Part shown: piece by piece, positions 46,801 to 54,477 of the stretch
Numbering within the stretch: position 1 is the stretch's first letter
Layout of the letters: each line of letters starts with the position of its first letter
IMG/VR virus record: IMGVR_UViG_3300029309_000008
Span: 25,757 to 89,756 of that record
Length of the DNA: 64,000 nucleotides
Direction: 5' to 3' (one strand)
DNA from: a virus
The notes under the pieces: generated by a model
Database searches by the model: none
What the model saw: the letters and a program-made list of their open reading frames with translations, nothing else
Told to the model about the DNA's origin: nothing
Translations under genes and position numbers: made by a program

Positions 46801-49113
46801 AACAGAGCCTCCAATCCTAGAGCTTACCAAGAATGGTATAGAGTAAATGTAAAAGGTAGAGATATGTTCGGTAAGCCATTACCTTCAAAGAGCTATTATA
46901 CTGCCTACATACCAATGAAGAATGGTCAGCCTATGGAGATGGTTGCTAGTCCTAAGTTTTTGTGGGAGATGACAACTCAGACCACAGATAATTTAAATCC
47001 TAACTACAATCAAGAGCTCGCACAGAAAGGAGTCATACAACCTAATTTAAATTTAAAGGAGTATTTAGATGACGATTATTTTAGAATATTTGGAATATCT
47101 AAAAATGATATATATTCTAAATCACCTACTTCTAACCAAAGTCTTTTTGAGGTAAGAAACTATTTCTTAAACCTTAAATATGAGGAGGACCAAAGTATCG
47201 GATTAAGAGGTAGGTATTCTTATTATCAGCTTCCACAAGTTAGACGTTACTTTAGAGAGTCTGCTTTTAGGGGAGCTAACTACCAATCATTCCTAAATAG
47301 AACTTTTGTAATTGATAGTTATGACGAGGATTTTGGTAATAAGTCAAGGTCTACCGTGGCTGCAAATGCTAGAGCAATACCACTCTATTTTACAAAACTC
47401 ATGGAAAATCCTAATGAGTTAACTGAAGATATAGGGTATATGTATATGAGTTATGTGCAGATGGCAGCTAACTACAGAGAGAAAGGTCAAATTGTAAACG
47501 ATATATCTTTATTAAGGGATAGGATAGCAGGAGCAAAAGATAAAAAGCTACAACCTCTCACTAATACTTTAAAGAAGGTAGATATGTGGTTGGACTCTTT
47601 TATGTACGGTAACAGCCAAGTAGACTTGGGCAGCTTTAGTGTATTGGGTAAAAGAATATCTAGCACAAAAATACTAAAAGCCTTTTACAGATGGGTATCT
47701 AACACAAACCTTGCATATAATATTTATGTGCCTGTAGTTGGTGCTGTAACTGGTGTAACTCAAAGAAGAGCTTTAAGTACGACTAATAGATTTTTTGGGC
47801 AAGACAGCCTCAACTGGGCTGTATCTAAATCAGGTATACATGTTCCAGGTATGTTTTTAGAAGCAGGTAAATTACAGCAAAGAAACATAGGGGATAGTCT
47901 ACTTGTTTTTTCAGGTGTAGGTAACAGATACCAAAAAATGAGAGGTATATTTACTGACAGGGCTACTCGTTCTGCTTTGAGAACACAACCTGGTTACTTG
48001 GTCTATGAAATATTTACAAAAACAAACGCTGTTAATACGGTATCTGCGGTGTATGATGCCCATAGACTGTACAATGACCCTCAAACAGGTAAAGCTAGGT
48101 TCGTAAATAAGATGCAGTTCAAAGAGCTTATGGACATAGAATTAGGTCCTAATGCTGACCCTGTTGAGATAAAAAATAGATGGGTAGCACTTCGTCCTAA
48201 ATCGTTTTATAATTATCTAAAGCCTACGGAAACTACGATGGAAGTGAACGAAGAGGCATTAGTCAAAGACGGTTTAGATGCATCAAGTATTAACGGTGCA
48301 GTGGCTAGAATTAATAGGGTAGCAGAAAATGCCCACAACTTCGTAGAGGGCCAAACTTCTGCTGAGGAGAGAGGTCTTCTTTCAAAAAATCCTTTTGGAG
48401 CATTTCTTTTCATGCACAGAGGTTTCTTACAGAGAGGTGTTGAACATAGATTTAAGAAGAAAAACTATGATTGGTTTACAGGCACAGAAGATGAAGGTGT
48501 GTATAGAGGTGCCTATCGAATGTTCACACAGGATGCATTTAAAAAAGGAAACGGCTTTGAGGGTATTTTATCTCTAGCTTCTTATATGTTTACTATGGGT
48601 CAAACTGCAGATGCTCTAAATAGGAATGTAGAATTAGACGAAAGTGACAAGTCAGCTCTAAGAAAGATAGGTGCGGATATGTACGTAACCTTGGCAATGT
48701 TTGCCTTATACTTACAAATGAACCTATTAGCAGGCGATGATGACAGAGAAGATGATTGGGCTACACAATATTTAGCCTACATCTCTAGTAGAACATTCCT
48801 TGAATCCACTTCTACAAGTATCTTTGCAGGTAGGGAACTCTTGAATATTGCCAACTCTCCTACAGCAGGTACTAACACTTTTAAAACAATATTAGGGTTA
48901 CCTACCTTCTTTATAGATGCAAATAAGGAAGTAACAAAGGGAGCCTACGCAGGAAGGAGTAAACTTTTCAAAAACTTTGTAAAGATGACTCCTTTCAAGA
49001 ATATATACGAACCATTAATGGATACCCCAGCAGGTGCGAATGCATTTTTCCGACAAAATGCTATTCCAAGTTTACCAAGAGAAATACTTAATAGAAAACT
49101 TAAAGATGAATAA
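43834..49113 (+). CDS. giant virion protein (1759 aa), crAss-like cargo type with degenerate zincin-like motif
   Basis: The N-terminus (ACSYSYNGITYS) is followed by FTEEVAHF at residues 217-224, then helices with EEMLEQVPN-type and LVRKEILGKLLAE segments. I recall this combination from crAss-like giant proteins. The EExxH order is not a canonical HExxH, so the zincin is possibly inactive. The middle is long and helical and rich in Arg, Glu and Gln. Near residues 1520-1560, FLFMHRGFLQRGVEHRFK followed by DWFTGTEDEG is a block I also associate with crAss-like virion proteins. A hydrophobic helix occurs near MYVTLAMFALYLQMNLLAG. It is the last large plus-strand gene, and a small membrane-protein gene starts directly after its stop. 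Confidence 0.55.
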   Translation: MACSYSYNGITYSKKKDLEVAVLEDLNAAKISAPRAALEHVYKLRGDLAETVVRIEAEKVFGSDEFLTTILDQVTGEKYIVFDERLMNEQVGNIKEFRDENNKKVDVNIEDLYEKWKGGQSMPNYRGLESALKIKLFDEIIESKTQKAIQPRTQESKADLMETLTQFAASLGIDVMTMENYKRTFEDRHNIPVTAKGLADMFNQVIALSNDATVADFTEEVAHFTIQYYQDRGTIDEMLEQVPNTTLYQAQAEQYRQLYSKRAEGEALEQLVRKEILGKLLAERIIQNTNPQTSTQEEASILNLLSQLWEAFKGLFVRTDANAKFFVDFGRVLDSISYNVSRQETGKFAAYQSNEVYYSASTRDQELQDNFSAFLDNLRGVYTALSRATNKQYSTQKRNKLGEVAELIAKAEYTKAIHASALSILQDAQRANEIIRVAQAKMEENGETDPSSLLKYMGVVNTQNLILFKENIPALLEQLGDYLTQIQEEYREGNTLGNITLDDINRVRETLNAIEVTLSAKSLTGEAFSKVYGSIALEKTKMIAKEMLEETSSPDQVRKEMIKLVANNFEDISWFNTNVYSMYETGGHSGIQAILGLYLRAMEKVRARTDRVYSEMVDLSVKHNLTIAETRKLMKDGFMLNPWKIRKYKEDEEAAREVIIEKYMAELAQLKEDDPNRLVKETNILQRQREEILQHDMKWREMPFKEEFYRDLVKRKTGENSLTRSNERRPEAQEMISSYSASVRRIMSKYYDKSTGKVIYGRISAADESELRQIYSDIKAMQSYYDSSGQLKSDLALAIAEDIRDYFSFSGDTEISPEAMARFEAERVEAERTLSAREYQTWLQAFAYQRYQIDYETSEVEVNTDATDLILSTRGNPSDYLDLMTRDLVLEKTVNGQVVIQKLNRFSDYQDIYDALRQKRNQLLKPYRVSNVAGEIDGTAVEANILLVNQLEVIADFMSTFAVEYGDRSVEMSPVGNKSFQAEYQRRLNNRASNPRAYQEWYRVNVKGRDMFGKPLPSKSYYTAYIPMKNGQPMEMVASPKFLWEMTTQTTDNLNPNYNQELAQKGVIQPNLNLKEYLDDDYFRIFGISKNDIYSKSPTSNQSLFEVRNYFLNLKYEEDQSIGLRGRYSYYQLPQVRRYFRESAFRGANYQSFLNRTFVIDSYDEDFGNKSRSTVAANARAIPLYFTKLMENPNELTEDIGYMYMSYVQMAANYREKGQIVNDISLLRDRIAGAKDKKLQPLTNTLKKVDMWLDSFMYGNSQVDLGSFSVLGKRISSTKILKAFYRWVSNTNLAYNIYVPVVGAVTGVTQRRALSTTNRFFGQDSLNWAVSKSGIHVPGMFLEAGKLQQRNIGDSLLVFSGVGNRYQKMRGIFTDRATRSALRTQPGYLVYEIFTKTNAVNTVSAVYDAHRLYNDPQTGKARFVNKMQFKELMDIELGPNADPVEIKNRWVALRPKSFYNYLKPTETTMEVNEEALVKDGLDASSINGAVARINRVAENAHNFVEGQTSAEERGLLSKNPFGAFLFMHRGFLQRGVEHRFKKKNYDWFTGTEDEGVYRGAYRMFTQDAFKKGNGFEGILSLASYMFTMGQTADALNRNVELDESDKSALRKIGADMYVTLAMFALYLQMNLLAGDDDREDDWATQYLAYISSRTFLESTSTSIFAGRELLNIANSPTAGTNTFKTILGLPTFFIDANKEVTKGAYAGRSKLFKNFVKMTPFKNIYEPLMDTPAGANAFFRQNAIPSLPREILNRKLKDE

Positions 49114-49221
49114 ATGAGTTGGGGCAAAGCAATGTGGAAGTTATACCTTTTTTCTTGGAGCATATTTGCAGTGCTCGTAGGCTTAATGGGCTACTTAATA
49201 GTTAAACATTTCATTCTCTAA
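49114..49221 (+). CDS. small 35-aa single-span membrane protein
   Basis: The ATG immediately follows the TAA of the 1759-aa gene with no gap. The 35-residue product has a short basic N-terminus (SWGKAMWKLYLF) and a transmembrane segment of about 20 residues ending YLIVKHFIL. It is the terminal gene of the late operon, a common place for holin-like or other lysis membrane proteins, but nothing beyond topology supports that role. The opposite-strand frame here is a shadow. Confidence 0.55.
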   Translation: MSWGKAMWKLYLFSWSIFAVLVGLMGYLIVKHFIL

Positions 49222-49232
49222 CTTATACCCAC

Positions 49233-49255
49233 AAAAAAGGGGAGCAATGCTCCCC
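49233..49255 (-). terminator. rho-independent terminator ending the minus-strand block, between convergent operons
   Basis: The stem GGGGAGC/GCTCCCC (7 bp, loop of three) is followed on the minus strand by TTTTTTGT. It lies 25 bases past the stop of the 124-aa minus gene. On the plus strand no U-tract follows, so it serves mainly minus-strand transcripts, although the hairpin may also protect plus transcripts. Confidence 0.75.
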
Positions 49256-49280
49256 CACACAAAGTACAAAGTTGGATTGG

Positions 49281-49655
49281 TTATTCTGCTGTAGCAGCAA
49301 CTTTTTCTGCCTCCTCAGCTTCCATAGCTAGAGTCTGCATTTTTTCTTTGTAAGTATCAAAATCCAAAGTCTTACCATCTTCATAGAAACGTCTGTGAAG
49401 AGTTCGGTAAACCATACCATAGATTTCTGCCACTTCCTTAGCATAAGGCTGTAAGAAGTGCCCTGAAGGCTGGTTGTCAGCATTAAAAACAGCTTGAGTA
49501 TTATCATGTAGAAACTTCTCAAGTCTACCTTTAAGTTGCATCATCTCTGCACCGTAAATAGTTAGCTCAGTGTCAGGTAAATACATATGGTTCTCAATAG
49601 AACCGTAATCGAAATTGTCCTCTTGCGGAGGAGTTGTGTTAGCTTTTTTAGCCAT
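49281..49655 (-). CDS. hypothetical 124-aa protein, last gene of the minus-strand block
   Basis: This soluble, mostly helical, acidic protein (residues 35-60 LTIYGAEMMQLKGRLEKFL; C-terminal EKMQTLAMEAEEAEKVAA) has no recognised domain. The ATG follows an A/T-rich leader, and a TAAATTTG promoter-like element lies 35 bases upstream inside the end of the helicase gene. The gene may therefore also be transcribed independently. It ends just before the block's terminator. Its position beside the DnaB-like helicase gives no firm functional hint. Confidence 0.6.
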   Translation of the reverse strand: MAKKANTTPPQEDNFDYGSIENHMYLPDTELTIYGAEMMQLKGRLEKFLHDNTQAVFNADNQPSGHFLQPYAKEVAEIYGMVYRTLHRRFYEDGKTLDFDTYKEKMQTLAMEAEEAEKVAATAE

Positions 49656-49689
49656 AACATTTGGTTTTTTAAATTTAAAAATACAAATA

Positions 49690-49697
49690 CAAATTTA
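49690..49697 (-). promoter_or_regulatory. candidate -7 promoter element (TAAATTTG) upstream of the 124-aa gene
   Basis: The minus strand reads TAAATTTG, an exact TAnnTTTG match, overlapping the final codons and stop of the helicase gene. No good TTTG -33 element is seen at 19-21 bases upstream, so this is weak. Confidence 0.3.
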
Positions 49698-50693
49698 CAG
49701 AATATTTTCTAAACTATCTGTAACTTCTTCAGATGTTTTTTCCACATCTTCAGGTTCTTTGACATCGAATAGTTTCTCAACCCATACGTCTTCGAAACCT
49801 TCCATGTCTTCAATATCTCTTGATTTAAGCATATGGTAAAAGTAGTTACCTTCGGGCTTGAAGTGGTTATATTTTCCCCCTCCTTCAACTATGAACTCCA
49901 TGTCTACATACTCGTATCCATATTTGGAGAACACCATATACTTACCGACTGACCCAACTTTATAAGGGTTGTACACAGCCATCACTAGGTCTGACAACTG
50001 AAATAGTTGGTCAGAACCGTAGAAATCTAACTGGCGAGGTGCTTCTGATGGGTGGTTGCCAACTCTATCAAGAAGGTCTCTTTTGAGTTGCATCAGAGGA
50101 ACAAAGAATACATAAGGATGCATTTTCTTGAGCTTATTCATCTCTTCGAAAAGGGCATCTATCTCAGACTTCTCTCTTCCTTTCACCAGGCCAACGTGGT
50201 CGATTGTTATCATGACCTTCTTATCTACATTCTCCTGCAAAAATGTTGCCACCTCCTCTCCGAACTGACAAGCTGTCACAGGTTCTTCAGAGTAAAATAA
50301 ACCATCTCTTCTCTCTTGCTTACAAATGTCTCTAATGTCCTCTAGGTTTTTTCCTTCAGGAAGGTTAAACAATATCTCTGACATCTTCATATTTGTCTTC
50401 TGTGTTATCTTTCTAAGAAGTAGCTTATAGACAGCTGACTCCCAGTTACATCGCAGTAGTACCACTTCCTCAGACGTATCAAGAACATAGTTCTCTAGCT
50501 TCTGCATAAGGTATGTCTTACCATGATTAGATAGACCACCAATGGTCATTATGGTAGAAGGTAGAAACCCGCCTAGTAAGTGTTTATCAAGCCAATCAAA
50601 GCCTGTAGAAATAGGTGTTATCTCACCTGATTGAAATTTGGCTATACTTTTTACAGCCTCGTCTGTTTTTTGTCTAGCTGATACTATTGGCAT
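49695..50693 (-). CDS. DnaB-like replicative helicase, RecA-like ATPase domain only
   Basis: This is a 332-residue protein. The N-terminal segment TPISTGFDWLDKHLLGGF matches the linker entering the DnaB C-terminal domain. The Walker A motif GLSNHGKT lies at 53-60, and the Walker B-type strand MITIDHVGLVKG at about 174-184. PLMQLKRDLLDR and SDQLFQLSDLVMAVYNP match the DnaB motif H3/H4 regions. The DnaB N-terminal (primase-interacting) domain of full-length family members (about 450 aa) is absent. It should form the replication-fork helicase hexamer. It overlaps the upstream 180-aa gene by 20 bases, which suggests that protein is its partner, perhaps a loader. Confidence 0.8.
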   Translation of the reverse strand: MPIVSARQKTDEAVKSIAKFQSGEITPISTGFDWLDKHLLGGFLPSTIMTIGGLSNHGKTYLMQKLENYVLDTSEEVVLLRCNWESAVYKLLLRKITQKTNMKMSEILFNLPEGKNLEDIRDICKQERRDGLFYSEEPVTACQFGEEVATFLQENVDKKVMITIDHVGLVKGREKSEIDALFEEMNKLKKMHPYVFFVPLMQLKRDLLDRVGNHPSEAPRQLDFYGSDQLFQLSDLVMAVYNPYKVGSVGKYMVFSKYGYEYVDMEFIVEGGGKYNHFKPEGNYFYHMLKSRDIEDMEGFEDVWVEKLFDVKEPEDVEKTSEEVTDSLENIL

Positions 50694-51216
50694 ATTCTCT
50701 GCATTTTGTGTAAAGTCTGCTGTCTTCTATTGTAAACTTACGAGCGTAAGCGTTAGCAGGTTTCCAAATAAATAAGTCTAACCTTGCTGTGTACTGAGGC
50801 TCGCTGCTCATTAAATAATCTTCTACTGTTTCGACTATTTGGTCAAAGGTAAACAAATTATTTGTTTCTTCTACAAACTGAGCGAAAACTTTTAGTGCCT
50901 TGTTAGCACTGCCTATATTACGTCCGTAGTCTTTATATAGTTGGGCTATTTTAAGAAAGCTAGCTTTTACCTCATCGCTAATACCTGCTATTCCTATATC
51001 TCTTAGGAATGCTGTCCCCTTCTTTGCTATCTTATACCAATTATCTGACTTACGGTGTGCAATCATTCCTTCGCTGAGTAGCAAATTAACGTGGTTTTCT
51101 ATTGTTTCGTTATCCATATCTAATTTTTCGCAATCACTTTGTTTGATTGCAACAAGTAAGACTAATGTTTCGTATGTTAGGTTGGATGCGTTTAGGACAT
51201 CAAAATTTATGTACAT
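50674..51216 (-). CDS. 180-aa protein upstream of the helicase, possible winged-helix replication initiator/loader
   Basis: Residues 10-75 have a winged-helix-like pattern: helix LTYETLVLLVAI, helix NETIENHVNLLLSEGMI, then the wing HRKSDNWYKIAKKG. Residues 85-180 are helical, with ALKVFAQFVEETN and ARKFTIED. A winged helix followed by a helical domain, next to a DnaB-type helicase, is reminiscent of DnaD-type loaders, but sequence identity to them is not evident. Overlap with the helicase gene argues for coordinated translation. The call is structural inference. Confidence 0.5.
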   Translation of the reverse strand: MYINFDVLNASNLTYETLVLLVAIKQSDCEKLDMDNETIENHVNLLLSEGMIAHRKSDNWYKIAKKGTAFLRDIGIAGISDEVKASFLKIAQLYKDYGRNIGSANKALKVFAQFVEETNNLFTFDQIVETVEDYLMSSEPQYTARLDLFIWKPANAYARKFTIEDSRLYTKCREYANSIS

Positions 51217-51259
51217 GCTTTTTTATATTTTAATTTTACTGTTTATACTACTAGAGTAG

Positions 51260-51352
51260 CTAGTCCTTTTTATCAGGGAATAAACAATCCATTATAGCTA
51301 TTGCTACAAATATTATAATAATCATAATCCCTATGTTAACAAATTCTGGCAT
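51260..51352 (-). CDS. small 30-aa single-span membrane protein
   Basis: This minus-strand frame begins at 51352, inside the last codons of the glycosyltransferase gene (17-base overlap), and ends at TAG. The product begins PEFVNI, has a transmembrane helix of about 17 residues (Ile/Val/Ala-rich) and a charged tail (FPDKKD). It occupies most of the gap between neighbouring genes. Function is unknown; it could be a small lysis or superinfection-related membrane peptide. Existence rests on coding potential and position. Confidence 0.4.
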   Translation of the reverse strand: MPEFVNIGIMIIIIFVAIAIMDCLFPDKKD

Positions 51353-52454
51353 AGTATTCTTTATTTGTATTTATTCTCTCTAATTCTGACAAAGGTACTA
51401 AATTGTTTTCAATTCTCCTACTCATTTCATCAACTAGGTTTTTTAGTTCTTTTGATTTACCTAAATAGAAACAGTTAATCATTAGACAATCTAAAAGCTC
51501 CCAATCGTATGTTGAGCTTGAGATAAATAATCTAGAGTTGGGAAAAGGGTTTTTTGAACAATTGTCCCATGCATACTTAGCTAAAGCATAAGATGTACTG
51601 TGGTTACCTTGTTGAGAGAAGTGCCTTAGAACTGGAACATAGTGTTCTGCTCTACTAGGGTCTATCATTGAACACTTTAGATACGCTTCAATCCACTCAC
51701 TTTTGTGAGTCTTTTGTAGTATCTCGGCTACCCTCAGTTGGGACATATACTTTTCTTCCCAATATCCTTCCATAGTTAGCCTCTCTTTGTACCATCTTAA
51801 TGCTTGTGTAAGTATACCTGCATCCCTGTAAGAGTTAGCAAGGTAGAATACCCAACGTGGGTCTTTGTTTTCTTCAATGTAATCTAGTAATAGAGTAGCG
51901 TGGTCTTTGTACTTCTTTTGCGTGGACTCATTCCAAGTTGCTCCATCGGAGTTTACCTTTACGTGAAAGCCCTCTGCTTTGCCACCATTTATAACCACAC
52001 CGTTTTCTAAAGTCATATATTCGTGAACTGCCCCTACCCATTTCCAATCTTCATTTGCTCTGAAAAATTGGTCACGAGTGTAGACAGTCCCATTGTATTT
52101 CACCTCCACACCTAAATTATTACACTTTGAAAGCTGTTCAAGTAAGGCTGACATATTTAAGTTATCTAAAATAACTTCTTCATCAGCATCAATCCAAAAC
52201 CCCCACTCAGCTTTACCTTTGAGTTCTTCTAGTGCTTTGTTGCGAGCATCCGCATAGTTGACCCACTTATGGCTGATAACTTCTCCCTCTATACCATGTG
52301 TGTTCATAACACTTTTAATTTTTTCTATGGTATCGTCTGAGGAACCTGTATCAACTATGGTATACCAGTCAACTATGGGTGCCACGCTATCCAAGAGCCG
52401 TTTAATAACCTTGCTCTCGTCCTTTACAATCATGTTAAGGCCTATCTTCTTCAT
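51336..52454 (-). CDS. family 2-type glycosyltransferase with TPR-like C-terminus
   Basis: This is a 372-residue protein. The N-terminus has the GT-A fold pattern: NMIVKDESKVIKRLLDSV, then VDTGSSDDT (nucleotide-sugar binding), then YADARNKAL, then FWIDADEE, whose DxD metal site lies near residue 91. The C-terminal half (about 185-330) is helical with repeated 'YLANSYRDAG', 'ALRWYKERL' units like TPR repeats, seen in SPBc2-type and SunS-like GT2 proteins. It probably transfers a sugar to DNA, a phage protein or the host surface. The start overlaps the amidase stop by one base (TAATG). Confidence 0.8.
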   Translation of the reverse strand: MKKIGLNMIVKDESKVIKRLLDSVAPIVDWYTIVDTGSSDDTIEKIKSVMNTHGIEGEVISHKWVNYADARNKALEELKGKAEWGFWIDADEEVILDNLNMSALLEQLSKCNNLGVEVKYNGTVYTRDQFFRANEDWKWVGAVHEYMTLENGVVINGGKAEGFHVKVNSDGATWNESTQKKYKDHATLLLDYIEENKDPRWVFYLANSYRDAGILTQALRWYKERLTMEGYWEEKYMSQLRVAEILQKTHKSEWIEAYLKCSMIDPSRAEHYVPVLRHFSQQGNHSTSYALAKYAWDNCSKNPFPNSRLFISSSTYDWELLDCLMINCFYLGKSKELKNLVDEMSRRIENNLVPLSELERINTNKEYYARIC

Positions 52455-53335
52455 TATAGGCTCACTAACATATCCATCATCTCCTGTTGGGGATGAATAT
52501 CACACTTACCTGTGTTTGTGTTTGTATGAGACAATACACCTTTGACAAGACCTCTGTATGCTTCTTCTTTCCATTCGAAAGCCTTTGCACCTTCTTGCTT
52601 AATCCATTTAGGAAGACCCTCACGAATGTCTATCCCGTCTCTTTCAGCAATGAAGTACAGCCACTCACGAACTTGCTCTATCTGTGCATCTGAGAACTTG
52701 TGCCACACAGTCATACCTTTGAAAGGTTCAGCTAAAGTCACGATTTGAGAAGGGTCTGCTTTCACTCCTGCCCAAGTCTTGCCATCTTTCAGGTAACCCC
52801 AATTGCAAATTTCTAATCCTACAGAATGCTCGTGCATATACTGAGAACCATTTCTACCGATGTGCCAAGCATACGCTCCTGATGGGAAAGCCTGAACCAT
52901 TCTACCATCGTAGGTATTATCGTCCCCCTTGATAGAAGGACCTCCTAATACAAACTCAGTTGCAATACGCCCTCTACTATCTCTACCCCAATGGTCGATA
53001 CACTTGTAAGGATTGTGCCACCCTGCTGTGAAATGTAAGAACGCATACTCTTTTGTGGTGGGACCGTTTAGATATTCTCCTGTGGGTAGGTAGTGAGTGT
53101 CATAAGAAAAACTCGAGTCTATAGCTTTGTCCACGGTCAAATCCGTATCTAACAAACCCATAGCTTCTAGTGTCTTAGGGCCAACAAGTCCATCAACCAC
53201 CAAACCTCTAACCTTTTGAAAGGTTTTTACTGCATCCTCTGTTTGAGGACCAAATATGCCATCTACATCGATAGCACCCAAAAAGGACTGAATCTCCATT
53301 ACCATTCGTCCTCTGCTTCCCATTCTATAAATCAT
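52454..53335 (-). CDS. N-acetylmuramoyl-L-alanine amidase with N-terminal peptidoglycan-binding domain (endolysin)
   Basis: This is a 293-residue protein. Residues 4-62 form a PG_binding_1 repeat (GSRGRMVMEIQSFLG, VDGIFGPQTEDAVKTFQ). Residues about 88-280 form an Amidase_2/T7-lysozyme-like domain with a zinc ligand His in FLHFTAG. It also has a WHIGRNG segment, the SVGLEICNWG strand, and C-terminal His plus Cys in LSHTNTNTGKCDIHP. It would cleave the amide bond between MurNAc and L-Ala and act as endolysin. No signal peptide is seen, so export needs a holin or disruption of the membrane. The start at 53335 overlaps the DUF3310 gene by 11 bases; an internal ATG at 53323 is an alternative. Confidence 0.85.
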   Translation of the reverse strand: MIYRMGSRGRMVMEIQSFLGAIDVDGIFGPQTEDAVKTFQKVRGLVVDGLVGPKTLEAMGLLDTDLTVDKAIDSSFSYDTHYLPTGEYLNGPTTKEYAFLHFTAGWHNPYKCIDHWGRDSRGRIATEFVLGGPSIKGDDNTYDGRMVQAFPSGAYAWHIGRNGSQYMHEHSVGLEICNWGYLKDGKTWAGVKADPSQIVTLAEPFKGMTVWHKFSDAQIEQVREWLYFIAERDGIDIREGLPKWIKQEGAKAFEWKEEAYRGLVKGVLSHTNTNTGKCDIHPQQEMMDMLVSL

Positions 53336-53588
53336 GATTGTAATCTTTATAAGTTATTGAAATAAGTTTATCTAAATAAACTTTTGCCTTCTGTAAGTCC
53401 TCCAAACCATTCTTAGATTTGTGGCGAGTCACATACTTAATAATATTTCCTTCGAAGAAATCCAAGTTGTGAGCTGCTATATAATCCCACGTTTCTATGC
53501 TCTTATTGTAGAACTTAGGATATGTAGTGCCTCTACTCTTTGGTCTGTGTGGATTATCCATTAAAGGGTCTCTAGTGTTTTGTCCCAT
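53325..53588 (-). CDS. DUF3310 family protein (SaV-like, phage nucleotide-metabolism associated)
   Basis: This is an 87-residue protein. The core IETWDYIAAHNLDFFEGNIIKYVTRHKSK and the following GLEDLQKAKVYLDKL segment carry the family's hallmark Asn-Ile-Ile-Lys-Tyr-(V/I)-x-R and DL.KA..YL patterns. DUF3310 proteins are common in phages and are thought to be linked to nucleotide kinase or pyrophosphatase-like functions. I chose the ATG at 53588 and not the longer frame to 53639 because the upstream gene's stop lies at 53590-53592, so only this start avoids a long overlap. Confidence 0.8.
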   Translation of the reverse strand: MGQNTRDPLMDNPHRPKSRGTTYPKFYNKSIETWDYIAAHNLDFFEGNIIKYVTRHKSKNGLEDLQKAKVYLDKLISITYKDYNHDL

Positions 53589-53589
53589 A

Positions 53590-53775
53590 CTACTTATTCT
53601 TTGCGACACTATACTCAGTATTGTTGTCTGCGTTAACATTCAAGAGGTCTACTAAATTATTAGCCTCTTCTTTCGATTCCAAGTTTAACACGACTCCCAT
53701 ACTATCTAACAAATATACGCTAGAAGAAGATAATTGAGAGTGTACTTTAATTTTTTTTATGATTTTATATCCCAT
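53590..53775 (-). CDS. hypothetical 61-aa protein
   Basis: This small protein has a basic N-terminus (GYKIIKKIKVHS) followed by beta-like strands and a helix (SKEEANNLVDLLNV). The strand-turn-strand-helix outline resembles small modifier domains, but no family is recognised. It overlaps the M23 peptidase gene by 11 bases and lies one base before the DUF3310 start, so it is part of the same transcript. Confidence 0.55.
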   Translation of the reverse strand: MGYKIIKKIKVHSQLSSSSVYLLDSMGVVLNLESKEEANNLVDLLNVNADNNTEYSVAKNK

Positions 53776-54475
53776 GAGTAATATAGTGTCTTCCTTCCTT
53801 AATTAATTTAATGCTATCACTGACAAGAGTTGAATCATCCAAGTTGATAATTAACTCAGGGTCAATGGGTAGTCCCAAGAACCTTGTCTCCAAGTGGAGG
53901 TGAGGACCCGTAGAACGACCTGTAGACCCCACCAATCCAATAGCATCCCCTGATTCTAAAGTATCACCTTGCTCCACAAACAAAGTCCTGTGGTGAGCAT
54001 AGTAAGTCTCAAGACCGTTAAAGTGTCTTATGATAACTAAGTTACCATAACCTCCATTATAACCTCTTTTTGAATACCTAACGACTCCAGGAAACATACT
54101 TCTTGTGGTATCTCTGTTGTTGTACGCTATGTCGATACCATCGTGGTTCCTCCCCCAACGCCATCCGTAGCCGCTTGTCATTGTCCCATCTACAGGATAA
54201 CAATACTCATGTTCGTGAGTAACTAAGGGTAGCTTTACAGTATCAGGAGTGTCATAATCCCTGTAATGCAATCTATTCCACGAATACGTAGAATCATACA
54301 AAGTATCCCCCATAAGAACTGCCGTATCCAAATCAAACGTAGAGTCCACAATTATCGCAGTCTCTATGTCGTAATAATTGTTTACAGTTTTGCTATCTAA
54401 CGATACCCAAACCCATAACATTAATATAGTAATAAATACTAATTTCCAATCAATCATATTTACTTTATGTTGCAT
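53765..54475 (-). CDS. M23 family metallopeptidase (LytM-like), membrane-anchored
   Basis: This is a 236-residue protein. An N-terminal transmembrane/signal-anchor segment lies at 9-26 (Trp/Leu/Val-rich). The LytM domain (about 95-205) has the zinc ligands His111 and Asp115 (HDGID), the catalytic-loop His near 161 (YYAHHRT) and His192-Leu-His194 (PHLHLE). All canonical M23 residues are therefore present. It cleaves peptide crosslinks in peptidoglycan. With the amidase two genes downstream it gives two complementary muralytic activities within the replication block. Given the anchor it could instead serve virion entry or a lysis step at the inner membrane. Confidence 0.85.
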   Translation of the reverse strand: MQHKVNMIDWKLVFITILMLWVWVSLDSKTVNNYYDIETAIIVDSTFDLDTAVLMGDTLYDSTYSWNRLHYRDYDTPDTVKLPLVTHEHEYCYPVDGTMTSGYGWRWGRNHDGIDIAYNNRDTTRSMFPGVVRYSKRGYNGGYGNLVIIRHFNGLETYYAHHRTLFVEQGDTLESGDAIGLVGSTGRSTGPHLHLETRFLGLPIDPELIINLDDSTLVSDSIKLIKEGRHYITHGI

Positions 54476-54477
54476 AA

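Noticed and set aside
49695-50693. Full-length DnaB
   Set aside because: Only the C-terminal RecA-like domain is present; the N-terminal primase-binding domain is absent, so I call it DnaB-like.
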